Part shown: positions 17,036 to 24,783 of the stretch, one piece after another
How positions within the stretch are numbered: position 1 is the first letter of the stretch
How the letters are laid out: each line of letters begins with the position of its first letter
Assembly (NCBI RefSeq): GCF_018398335.1
Contig: NZ_JAHBRX010000005.1
Coordinates: forward strand, 29,898 to 93,897
Length of the DNA stretch: 64,000 nt
Direction: 5' to 3'
Origin: Chelatococcus sp. HY11
GTDB taxonomy: Bacteria; Pseudomonadota; Alphaproteobacteria; Rhizobiales; Beijerinckiaceae
The notes under the pieces: model-generated
What the model saw: only the letters and a program-made list of their open reading frames with translations
Databases searched by the model: none
What the model was told of the DNA's origin: nothing
Translations under genes and position numbers: made by a program

Positions 17036-17269
17036 GTTTGCTAATCTCAATTTTGTTCTATGCTATGCAGAATCCGGCTGACAGGAATTTTTGTGTTAGG
17101 TTGCTACAGAATCACCAAACCAGATTCTCATTGGAGTGGGCCAGCCTTCAATTCGGCTGACAGTCTGAGTCAGCTTCGCACCGATTTGAGACTTCCTTAC
17201 GGTTCAAGGACGTTGGATGCAGTTCTCAGCCGAGTATTAACTCAGTTTATGGCCTCACATTTTTCTAAG

Positions 17270-18358
17270 CTAATTTGCCTCCGCTGACCATCGTGCCAGC
17301 ACGTCCTCGAAGGTACAAGATGTGGCGGTCCCGATTACGCTCTGCGTTCGGCTGAAGCGTGGCGCAGGAGCAGGCTGTATGATACCGGCATGTTCGACAA
17401 AGGTCTTACGCGAGCGATTGTGCCGGTACTCAACCGCCTCGGACATGCTGAGGACTGGATAGACGCAGGCATCGCGGTCTTCGAAAAGAGCAGTCCACTC
17501 GTCGCGGCTTCGCGTCAAGAATCTGTCTGCGAAAGCGTCTGCCATCGCCTCATGGCCGGAAACGTCGTTTTGAGGGTAATCTGCGGGATCAAGGCCTAGC
17601 CCAGCGAGCAGTTCTGCGAAGAACTGCGGCTCAAGCGCACCCACCGACATATAACCGCCGTCAGAGCAGGCATAGCAACGATAAAAAGGGACGCCACCGT
17701 CTAGCATGTTCGACTGACGCTGCTCGTTCCAGCCGCCATTCTGCCGCAGTGCATGGAAAAGAGCCATAAGCAGCGGGGTGCCGTCGGACATCGCGGCATC
17801 AACGACCTGTCCAATTCCGCTGCGGCGAGCCTCAGTCAATGCTGCCAGAACTCCGACAGCAAGCATCATAGCGCCGGCGCCATAATCGCCTACAAGATTG
17901 AGCGGCGGAATGGGCGTACGGCCCCTTTCGCCAATGGCGGCAAGCGCGCCCGCCACGGCGATATAGTTGATATCGTGTCCTGCACGTGAGGAGAGCGTAC
18001 CGTCTTGTCCCCATCCGGTCATGCGGCCATAAACCAGCGTGGGCTGTCGTCCGAGGCACACGTCGGGTCCCAATCCTAGCCTTTCCATCACACCAGGCCG
18101 AAGTCCCTCGATCAGCACTTCTGCCTTCTCGATCAGCGCCAAAGCCGCGTCGCGACCGGCCGGTTCCTTTAGGTTGAGTACGATGTCGGTGCGGCTGCGA
18201 TGAAGGATAGATCCTCCGACATCGTCATAGGAAACTTGTCCGCCGGCCCGCGCAATGCGAACAATGTCTGCACCCATGTCTGCAAGTAGCATCGCACACA
18301 TCGGCACCGGCCCGATTGCATCCAACTCTACGATCCGCAGCCCCGCTAAAGGTCCCAC
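17270..18358 (-). CDS. CoA transferase family III (CaiB/BaiF) protein
   Basis: The 362-residue protein starts MGPLAGLRIVELDAIGPVPM and continues with LADMGADIVRIARAG and the RSRTDIVLNLKEPAGRDAAL segment, the hallmark of CaiB/BaiF and alpha-methylacyl-CoA racemase proteins. Such enzymes either move CoA between carboxylic acids or epimerise the alpha carbon of branched acyl-CoA. The first 50 residues with P-V-P-M are racemase-like, so an Amacr-type role on a methyl-branched acyl-CoA is possible. It ends the transcript of the acyl-CoA synthetase upstream (18 bp gap). Confidence 0.85.
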   Translation of the reverse strand: MGPLAGLRIVELDAIGPVPMCAMLLADMGADIVRIARAGGQVSYDDVGGSILHRSRTDIVLNLKEPAGRDAALALIEKAEVLIEGLRPGVMERLGLGPDVCLGRQPTLVYGRMTGWGQDGTLSSRAGHDINYIAVAGALAAIGERGRTPIPPLNLVGDYGAGAMMLAVGVLAALTEARRSGIGQVVDAAMSDGTPLLMALFHALRQNGGWNEQRQSNMLDGGVPFYRCYACSDGGYMSVGALEPQFFAELLAGLGLDPADYPQNDVSGHEAMADAFADRFLTRSRDEWTALFEDRDACVYPVLSMSEAVEYRHNRSRKTFVEHAGIIQPAPAPRFSRTQSVIGTATSCTFEDVLARWSAEAN

Positions 18359-18376
18359 TCCTTGTCTCCGATATCG

Positions 18377-20056
18377 TTACTGTAAGGTGCTGGACGATCT
18401 GCCGAGAAAGCGCGCGATGTCGATCTTACCGGTCGGCACGAAGGTTTCGACCAACTTATACTTCTGGATCTTGGTTGTGCTCATCGGCCATTCGGTCACG
18501 AACCGAATATATCGAGGTATCTTGTAACTGGCGATGCGACCCACGCAGTATTCGACGAGCTCGCCCTCAGTCACCGCTTCACCCGACTTCATCTCGACAA
18601 ATGCAGCGGCCACCTCTACGAGGTGGTCGTCTGGCACCGAAATGACCTGGGCCATCTTTACTTTTGGATGCCTTGTCAGGAAGCTCTCGATCTCGACGGC
18701 AGCAACATTCTCCCCACCGATTTTGAGCATATCCTTGATGCGACCGGCATAGGCCAGAAGTCCTTCTTCATCTATCCAGCCAGCATCACCGCTCCGCAGC
18801 CATCCGCTCGGCAACAACACCTTTGAAGTTTGATCCGGATCCTTGTAATATCCTGAAAAAATCGCTCCGCTAATTAGGATTTCACCGCGCGTGCCGGCGG
18901 GCACGTCAGCAAGCGTTTCCGGATCAACGATGCGGATCCTGTGGACGCTCAGCGGACTTCCCACACGCGTCACACGCTGTTCGAGGGTCTCGGTCGGCTT
19001 TGACATGGTGCTGACGCCGCCAGATTCAGTCAGGCCGAAACATCCTATCTGCGTTGCCTGTGGAATGGCAGCAGCGAACTTGCGCAACAACTCCGGGGCA
19101 CCGATATTGAGCATAAGCCGGAGTCGAGAGAGGTCTCGCCGACTGAAATCAGGGTGGTCTATGAGGGCCGCAGTCAGGGTTGGGAACGCTGGGTAGCAGA
19201 TCGTCGCGCCCCACGTTTCCATCTCATTCAATGCTTGTCCGGCGTCGAAGTGTGTCTGGCAGAGATAGGCTGCCCCGATCTTCCGGCACGCATTCAAAGG
19301 TAGATGTGACGACAAATGGTAGAAAGGAAGAGGATTCCAAAATACGTCGTTTTGTTCGAGAGCCAATCGATCTGCCATCGCATCGGCGACTTCGCTCACT
19401 GTACGGTGGCTGATCATGCAGGCCTTGGGCTGCGCGGTAGTGCCGGAGGAAAAGATGACTAGAGCGGCGTCCTCAGATTGTACCGAGCTCACCCGCTGAG
19501 CAAGTGTTTCGTCAGATACGCTGGCTGAGCCGGCAATGAATTCACGCTCAGCTGGCCAGTTGACTTCGTCCGGCGCGTCGAAGTGAAATACGGCGCGTAG
19601 TTTCGGCGCCCCGGCAGCGGCCAACGGTTCGCCTTTGTACCAGGTTGCAAGTTCTGGAAACTGGCCGCAAAGCAGCGATTTGAGATCGAGATGCGGCTGA
19701 CCTGAGCCGGTCGTGAACAATACGGCTATGTCCGCATGTTCTATGACGAAGCGCAGGTCCTCACCCCGATAGCGAGCGTTGAGGACCACCGCTGCTGCCC
19801 CGATCATATTGGCGGCACCAACCAGAACAGCATAGTCCCAGTTGTTTGGCATCAGTATGCCGACATGCTCGCCGCGCTTAATTCCAAGCGCGAGCAGGGC
19901 ACGGGCTGCGGCAATAGTCTGACGTGCGAACTCCGCATAGCTTGCATGTCGCTCCGAAAGGATGAATGCGGTGCGATCGGGCCAGCGTTGCGCAGCCTCC
20001 AGTATGGAATTGCCGATGGTACCCGGTCTAGCGCGCAGAATCGTTTCTAAAGACAT
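18377..20056 (-). CDS. Acyl-CoA synthetase (AMP-forming)
   Basis: The 559-residue protein belongs to the class I adenylate-forming enzymes. The ATP-binding P-loop reads VIFSSGTTAQPKACMISHR, and the A8 hinge reads SGDAGWIDEEGLLAYAGRIK followed by DMLKIGGENV. The C-terminal catalytic Lys should lie in MSTTKIQKYKLVE. It would activate the pathway carboxylate to its CoA thioester with ATP. It sits in a minus-strand operon with a CoA transferase, NTF2-like, SDR, VOC and acyl-CoA dehydrogenase genes. The substrate is not readable from sequence. Confidence 0.9.
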   Translation of the reverse strand: MSLETILRARPGTIGNSILEAAQRWPDRTAFILSERHASYAEFARQTIAAARALLALGIKRGEHVGILMPNNWDYAVLVGAANMIGAAAVVLNARYRGEDLRFVIEHADIAVLFTTGSGQPHLDLKSLLCGQFPELATWYKGEPLAAAGAPKLRAVFHFDAPDEVNWPAEREFIAGSASVSDETLAQRVSSVQSEDAALVIFSSGTTAQPKACMISHRTVSEVADAMADRLALEQNDVFWNPLPFYHLSSHLPLNACRKIGAAYLCQTHFDAGQALNEMETWGATICYPAFPTLTAALIDHPDFSRRDLSRLRLMLNIGAPELLRKFAAAIPQATQIGCFGLTESGGVSTMSKPTETLEQRVTRVGSPLSVHRIRIVDPETLADVPAGTRGEILISGAIFSGYYKDPDQTSKVLLPSGWLRSGDAGWIDEEGLLAYAGRIKDMLKIGGENVAAVEIESFLTRHPKVKMAQVISVPDDHLVEVAAAFVEMKSGEAVTEGELVEYCVGRIASYKIPRYIRFVTEWPMSTTKIQKYKLVETFVPTGKIDIARFLGRSSSTLQ

Positions 20057-20073
20057 GAGTGGATCGTTTTAAG

Positions 20074-20493
20074 TTAGATCTTGGCAGCAAAGATGGTGTC
20101 GCGGTAGGCAATCTTCCATTGCCCATCCTCGACTTTGAATTGGTCGACATACTTGGCGACGACATAGGGGTCTTCCAACTTGGGTAGACCATCAGCATTT
20201 TTGCCATAGCTGCGGAAGACCGTAACGTAGGACGTAGCCTCGCCGCTTTGTGGACCATCAATGTTGATGAGCATGTTACTGCAGACATGAATTAGCGGAT
20301 CAGTTGTCAGCTTATCGAAGAACGCCGCTATGGCCGCCTGTCCTTTGAACTCACCATCCGGGCGCCTCAGCACGCCATCGCGCGAAAATAATGAGATCAG
20401 TTTCTTGAAATCGCGGGTATCGACGCACTCGCAATACTCGATCATCAGGCGTTCACATGCGCGCTCTGCCATCAACAATGCCAAATCAGTCAA
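20074..20493 (-). CDS. NTF2-like (SnoaL/ketosteroid isomerase-like) protein
   Basis: The frame is open to 20544, but the best start is the TTG at 20493, which has AAAGGAGAG 8 bases upstream; the product then has 139 residues. The text fits a SnoaL_4/NTF2 fold (LMIEYCECVDTRDFKKLISL, GQAAIAAFFDKLTTDPLIHV, then QFKVEDGQWKIAYRD). Such small cone-shaped proteins act as isomerases, dehydratases or hydroxylase subunits on ring compounds. It lies between the acyl-CoA synthetase and SDR genes of the catabolic operon. Confidence 0.8.
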   Translation of the reverse strand: MTDLALLMAERACERLMIEYCECVDTRDFKKLISLFSRDGVLRRPDGEFKGQAAIAAFFDKLTTDPLIHVCSNMLINIDGPQSGEATSYVTVFRSYGKNADGLPKLEDPYVVAKYVDQFKVEDGQWKIAYRDTIFAAKI

Positions 20494-20524
20494 TTTTCTC
20501 TCCTTTTCACATTGCAAACATGAG

Positions 20525-21283
20525 CTAAAGCGACAGACCGCCATCTACAATGATTGTCTGTCCGGTAATGAAGCCGGCTTCGCTGGAACATAGAAACGCC
20601 ACAGCAGCAGCCACATCGGCACCGACTCCGAAGCGACGCAGCGGCGTGCGGCGCTTGGAGTTAGCCCAAACCTCCTCGGTATAGGTGGTCTGCATCAAGG
20701 CGCCCCCGATGCCTACCTCCATGATGCCTGGCGCTACGGTGTTGGCCCTTACCCCGAAGCGACCCTCCTCCTTTGCTATTGCCCTGCACAGCGTTTCCGT
20801 TCCCGCCTTTGAGATGGCGGAGAGGGCATCGCCTGGAACGAACCAGTGCGAAGCGACGGAACCGATATTCACGAGGCTGCCACGCGTCTCGCGCAGGACC
20901 GGAAGCACATGCCGAACCAATGCGATGAAGCCCATCAACTCGACCGTGACGACTTCCTGCCACTGTTGATGCGCTAGCTTAGACACGTATTCCTGAGGGA
21001 TGTGGACGCCGGACGAGTAGATGACAGCACGCAAGCCACCATTGCTCCTGCGATGTGCGGCTTGAATCACGGCCGCGATCGCATTATCGTCGGAAATCTC
21101 GAGGGGGTGGGCTGCAATTGACGTAATCTCTTCGAGATCGCTAACAATCGCTCTCGCCTTCGCCGCGCTGCTGCGATACGTAAAGTCGACATACGGCCAG
21201 TTGACTGCCAGACGCCTTACGATGGCGCTCCCCAGTCCCCCTGTCCCGCCAAGGACAAGCGCGCCTCCATCTTCGCGCATCAT
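20525..21283 (-). CDS. SDR-family oxidoreductase with altered catalytic Tyr
   Basis: The 252-residue protein has the Rossmann motif GGTGGLGSA (residues 12-20), the catalytic Ser142 (NIGSVASHW) and the C-terminal GFITGQTIIVDGG block of FabG-like SDRs. The YxxxK motif is changed: Lys159 is present (SAISKAG), but Ser155 stands where the Tyr is expected, so activity may be altered or lost. The start overlaps the stop of the VOC gene (ATGA). The last 254 bp of this gene, except the final codons, are duplicated in inverted orientation at 27531-27784. Confidence 0.85.
   Translation of the reverse strand: MMREDGGALVLGGTGGLGSAIVRRLAVNWPYVDFTYRSSAAKARAIVSDLEEITSIAAHPLEISDDNAIAAVIQAAHRRSNGGLRAVIYSSGVHIPQEYVSKLAHQQWQEVVTVELMGFIALVRHVLPVLRETRGSLVNIGSVASHWFVPGDALSAISKAGTETLCRAIAKEEGRFGVRANTVAPGIMEVGIGGALMQTTYTEEVWANSKRRTPLRRFGVGADVAAAVAFLCSSEAGFITGQTIIVDGGLSL
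20532..20785 (-). repeat. Arm 1 of a 254-bp inverted duplication
   Basis: This segment of the SDR gene reappears reverse-complemented at 27531-27784, with one difference that I found by eye (AATCATTGTAG here, AATCATCGTAG there). The two arms enclose about 6.7 kb, including the VOC, acyl-CoA dehydrogenase, hydrolase and LAL-regulator genes. Confidence 0.9.
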
Positions 21284-21771
21284 TTTCCGGCGCTCCCAAC
21301 GGGATGCCAGCGGCCATCGTTGTCGGATTTATATGGCGATGCGATCTCGATCAAAACACCATGTGCGCTCTTTGCAGATGCCCATCCCCACTTTTGCCAT
21401 TCCTCTTCATCGCCGTAGAACAGTTCCTTCGTTGGGATCTTAATTCCCTTCGCCTCGAGTTGGTCCAAGGCCCCCGGGACGTTCTTGGTCGTGAAGCACA
21501 AATGATGCACATGCTCACCCCGCTGCTGCAAGCGATCGTATAACGGAGTGTTTGGAGCCGGCTGCATCAACTGGATCTCGGTGCCGTGATCCGCTACAAA
21601 GCATGCCCACCGCAGGCCGGCATCTTCGCCGCCACCGAAGGAGTCGTATTTCACGATTCGCTTCTTGAGCTGGTCAGGGTCTAGCACTTCGAGGATTTGA
21701 GTCCAATCATCGATCGCTTTATCGAGATCGTGGACAAGAAGGCAGACATGAGCAAACGGACCAGACGGCAT
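21280..21771 (-). CDS. VOC-family (glyoxalase/methylmalonyl-CoA epimerase-like) protein
   Basis: The 163-residue protein has the paired beta-alpha-beta modules of the vicinal oxygen chelate fold: FAHVCLLVHDLDKAIDDWTQ at the start and VHHLCFTTKNVPGALDQLEA in the middle. Likely metal ligands are His8, the Glu in TEIQLMQP, His in HVHHL and the Glu in VLIEIASPY. The layout is closest to methylmalonyl-CoA epimerase-like proteins, so epimerisation of a branched acyl-CoA is conceivable. It overlaps the SDR start by four bases in the same operon. Confidence 0.85.
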   Translation of the reverse strand: MPSGPFAHVCLLVHDLDKAIDDWTQILEVLDPDQLKKRIVKYDSFGGGEDAGLRWACFVADHGTEIQLMQPAPNTPLYDRLQQRGEHVHHLCFTTKNVPGALDQLEAKGIKIPTKELFYGDEEEWQKWGWASAKSAHGVLIEIASPYKSDNDGRWHPVGSAGK

Positions 21772-21802
21772 GAAAACCTCGTTATATTAAGGTGGTTGTT
21801 GA

Positions 21803-22966
21803 CTAGAAGGAACGCGGCAAGCCGAGGCTTTCCGCAATTGAGTTGCGCACCATCTCGTTGCTGATTGGCGAGATGCGCAGGATACGGTGGTCGCGCCAAT
21901 AGCGTTGCATGTCAGTTTCCGCCGAATAGCCCATACCGCCGAGGATCTGGATGCCGAGATCGGCGGCGCGACCGACCGCTTCAGAAGCCATCATCTTCAG
22001 CATATTCGCCTGCTGCCCGCATGGCATGTCGTTTGACTGGAGCCAAGCCGTGTAGTGGAGCATCAGTTCGGTCTGCTGACGCCAGGTCGCGATATCAGCG
22101 ATATAGTGTTGGATCGCTTGGAACTGACCGATCGGCCGGCCGAACGCCTTGCGAGTCTTGGCGTAGTCGACGGCGTCCTCGAGAACGGCATCAATAGTGC
22201 CGAGGCACTGGGCCCCCACAAGGATGCGCTCATTGTTCAGCGTTGGCAGCAACATGTACCAGGCGTTGCCCGGCTCACCCAACACGAGATTATCTGGAAC
22301 AAAGACATCCTGGAGTGTGACCGAGCACGATCCAACTGAGCGCATGCCCAGCTTGGGAATCATACTAGTGGTGACACCAGGACTCTTGGCCGGTAGGAAG
22401 AACAGGGTCACTCCGTGATGACGCTTTTCAACATTCTTTTCAGTGCGCGCTAGTAGTAGAATGTAATCGGCGACATGTGCCGCTGTGCACCATGTTTTTT
22501 CGCCGTTTATAATCCATCCTCCCTCGGTTCGCTGCGCGAATGTCCTGAGTGCTCCGAGTACGTCGGTTCCGCCGCCCGGCTCAGTGAAGCCGATTGAGAC
22601 ACGGCATTCGCCAGTTGCTATCTTGGGAAGAAATCTCTGCTTCTGTTCCGGCGTTCCGTAGACACCGATTGATTTGGCACCCGCGAACGATGTAGGCATC
22701 CAGACGAGCAGCAAACCTGCCAGCGACCGCGAAACCTCGCGGGCGAAGATGGCTTGCGTTAGTACGTCTCCGCCAAGGCCGCCGTATTCCTCGTCGATAC
22801 CCAGACCATGGAATCCGGCCTGATTGAACTTCTCCCAAAGCTCAAACGGATAGTTCCCCTCGTCGCGCTCCAGCTCACGCGCCAGCGACTTGGGCATTTC
22901 AGCATCCACCCAGCGGCGAACCGTGTCACGAAAAGCAGCGTGTTCTTGAGGAAGGTTGAAGTCCAT
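21803..22966 (-). CDS. Acyl-CoA dehydrogenase
   Basis: The 387-residue protein shows the family layout: an N-terminal helical domain, the FAD/substrate loop (RVSIGFTEPGGGTDVLGALR), the beta domain, and the C-terminal helical domain (ILGGMGYSAETDMQRYWRDH). The usual catalytic Glu in IYEGTNEI is missing; the site reads ISPISNEM, as in a group whose active residue is elsewhere. It would desaturate an acyl-CoA, passing electrons to ETF. It is the first gene of the minus-strand operon that ends with the CoA transferase. Confidence 0.92.
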   Translation of the reverse strand: MDFNLPQEHAAFRDTVRRWVDAEMPKSLARELERDEGNYPFELWEKFNQAGFHGLGIDEEYGGLGGDVLTQAIFAREVSRSLAGLLLVWMPTSFAGAKSIGVYGTPEQKQRFLPKIATGECRVSIGFTEPGGGTDVLGALRTFAQRTEGGWIINGEKTWCTAAHVADYILLLARTEKNVEKRHHGVTLFFLPAKSPGVTTSMIPKLGMRSVGSCSVTLQDVFVPDNLVLGEPGNAWYMLLPTLNNERILVGAQCLGTIDAVLEDAVDYAKTRKAFGRPIGQFQAIQHYIADIATWRQQTELMLHYTAWLQSNDMPCGQQANMLKMMASEAVGRAADLGIQILGGMGYSAETDMQRYWRDHRILRISPISNEMVRNSIAESLGLPRSF

Positions 22967-23072
22967 GTTGTTTACCAGTTGTCATCGTCTATGCTGGCCA
23001 GATTAGGAAAGCGGCCATTAGGCTGCACCTATCTATCGATATGCGATGTGCGCAGCCGTTTGTTGCTTCGCT

Positions 23073-24023
23073 TCAGTACTCCGACGGGTCGGAGACGGGA
23101 TGTCGGGTATGACGATGAACAAATTCCAGCGCCGCGTTACAAAAGAACTCCCAATTGCTGGACTTCATCAGATGGCCTTGGCCTTCTATGTTGACCACCT
23201 CGGCACTAGGGCAATCTCTAAGGAAATCGGACACGCAATCAGGTGTGACCAAATCGCTTTCGGTCCCACGCACCAGCAGCGTCGGCACTTCAAGCCGGCG
23301 CGCTGCTTGCCTCAGGTTCCTTTCGAGGTCGACAGGATCGAGATTTGCATCCAGTGCCGCTTGGGGATCCCAACGCCAGTAGAATCGACCGTTATTGTGC
23401 TTGATGAGCGAGCGGCCGATATTGGACATAGGCTTGTCCAGCGGACGTTCAGCATAGAGGCTGAGGGCGGCGGCCGCCGCCGCCCTGTCGGCGAAGCCTT
23501 CCACACTCTCACTGAGGAAGTTTCGGATTCGGTTTAGGCCAACGGCATTAAGCCTCGGCGTCAAATCTACAAGCACAAGGCAATTGATCACCTCACTGCC
23601 TAGTTTGGCTGCCGCCGCAAGCGCCACTCGCCCGCCTAACGACGCGCCGATGAGGATCGGCCGCCCGGGAGATGAACGCACGATGCTGATGAGATCGCTG
23701 ACGTGGGCCTCTAGCGAATAGTCACCCTTCGCTGACCAGTCACTTTCGCCATGTCCTCGCAGATCGTAAGACACGACGGAAAAGCCACCCAAAGCAAATA
23801 CCTCCAGCGCCCGGCGCCATGAGCGCCGACTCTGGGCGCCGCCATGCAGGAAGATGATGCGGGAGCGCCAGGGTTCTCCGGCGATGTCAGCAGAAAGATT
23901 GAGTCCGTCAGCTGTGGCGAACTCGGCCGGCGCGATTGATCCGTTCTGCCTCGGCCGACCTTCACCGGGTAGGAACGCCGCCATAATGTGGCCGCCTCGC
24001 AGGGCGCTGTTGTCGACACTCAT
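23073..24023 (-). CDS. Alpha/beta hydrolase
   Basis: The 316-residue protein has the alpha/beta-hydrolase landmarks: oxyanion strand IIFLHGGAQSRRSWRRAL, VVSYDLRGHGESDWSAKGDY, the nucleophile elbow LIGASLGG with Ser128, and a C-terminal His in NIEGQGHLMKSSNW. It may cleave an ester, lactone or C-C bond in the pathway. The start is preceded by AGGTG. It lies 106 bp upstream of the acyl-CoA dehydrogenase on the same strand and probably begins the operon. A 760-bp gap separates it from the divergent LAL regulator. Confidence 0.87.
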   Translation of the reverse strand: MSVDNSALRGGHIMAAFLPGEGRPRQNGSIAPAEFATADGLNLSADIAGEPWRSRIIFLHGGAQSRRSWRRALEVFALGGFSVVSYDLRGHGESDWSAKGDYSLEAHVSDLISIVRSSPGRPILIGASLGGRVALAAAAKLGSEVINCLVLVDLTPRLNAVGLNRIRNFLSESVEGFADRAAAAAALSLYAERPLDKPMSNIGRSLIKHNNGRFYWRWDPQAALDANLDPVDLERNLRQAARRLEVPTLLVRGTESDLVTPDCVSDFLRDCPSAEVVNIEGQGHLMKSSNWEFFCNAALEFVHRHTRHPVSDPSEY

Positions 24024-24683
24024 GAAAAGAACACCTTTATCTCAGGCGGCATGAAGCTGGAATCCTCGCCGCGATCTGTGAGGTTGGCCAATGGCTGTTG
24101 GACGTTGATCCTGCGAGCGTGCCTCCCCGAACATAAAACGCGTAAAATAGTGGCTCCCATGGGAGCGCGTAGGCGATTGCGCTGCGCTAGATTGCGAGGC
24201 CGTCGCATAGGTGTGGTACGGAGCCTGCTCAGTGTGGAGAACGAAAAGGCGTTCGTCGCCACAACGACATGAACTGCGTTGACCATGCGCCTAGAGCAAT
24301 GGCGGTTCTGATAGAGCCAGTGCATTGCCACTATCTCACTGTTTTAGCACCACTTTCCATGGCGAATCATACTCCGATGCCAAGCCCGTTGCTCTAGACG
24401 CGAGTTTGAACGTGAACGGAAAACAGCGCCTCGGAAGCTCCAAGATCAACGAAGGCGGATAGCGGTGGCCACCTTTGGTCACGCTTGCCTGAGCGGCAAC
24501 GGATGTATATAATGTTACTTTTCAAGGTTGGCAGATCGGTTCGACTAATAGGCACTGCGCGCATATCCCATTTAGCTGAACTTACACCATCACCATTTAT
24601 ACTCTCGGCACTGAGCTTACATGGCACCTATCCAAGGACAGGCATTTACTTACTTTGGATATGAAATACAGTATGGGTCTGCC
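24024..24683. other. Intergenic region between divergent hydrolase and regulator genes
   Basis: No gene is seen in this stretch. Two 9-base inverted pieces, CTAGAGCAA near 24292 and TTGCTCTAG near 24388, resemble the ends of the palindromic repeat that follows, and may be a second, decayed copy. The divergent promoters of the hydrolase and regulator genes must lie here or just downstream, but I cannot point to a convincing -35/-10 pair. Confidence 0.45.
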
Positions 24684-24750
24684 CTAGAGCATTTTTCGGC
24701 GAAGTGGATCCGGTTCGCCGTCAAGAAATGCGGCACAACAAAGAAGAGAG
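24684..24750. repeat. Rhizobial-type intergenic palindrome
   Basis: The sequence starts CTAGAGC and contains nested inverted repeats: GCATTT (24689-24694) with AAATGC (24726-24731), and GGCGAA (24698-24703) with TTCGCC (24714-24719). I recognise this pattern as a dispersed intergenic element of Hyphomicrobiales genomes, where it is present in many copies. It would fold into a hairpin in RNA and marks the likely host lineage. Confidence 0.6.
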
Positions 24751-24777
24751 CCGATTCCATGCAAATGGAATCAGCTC
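24747..24777. promoter_or_regulatory. Inverted repeat just upstream of the LAL regulator (possible operator)
   Basis: GATTCCAT at 24753-24760 and ATGGAATC at 24765-24772 form a perfect 8-bp inverted repeat with a 4-base spacer; the symmetry extends outward with one mismatch (GAGAGC / GCTCT). It ends 6 bp before the first possible start codon. Operator or mRNA hairpin are both possible; it may also be the end of the adjacent palindromic repeat. Confidence 0.35.
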
Positions 24778-24783
24778 TAGCTT

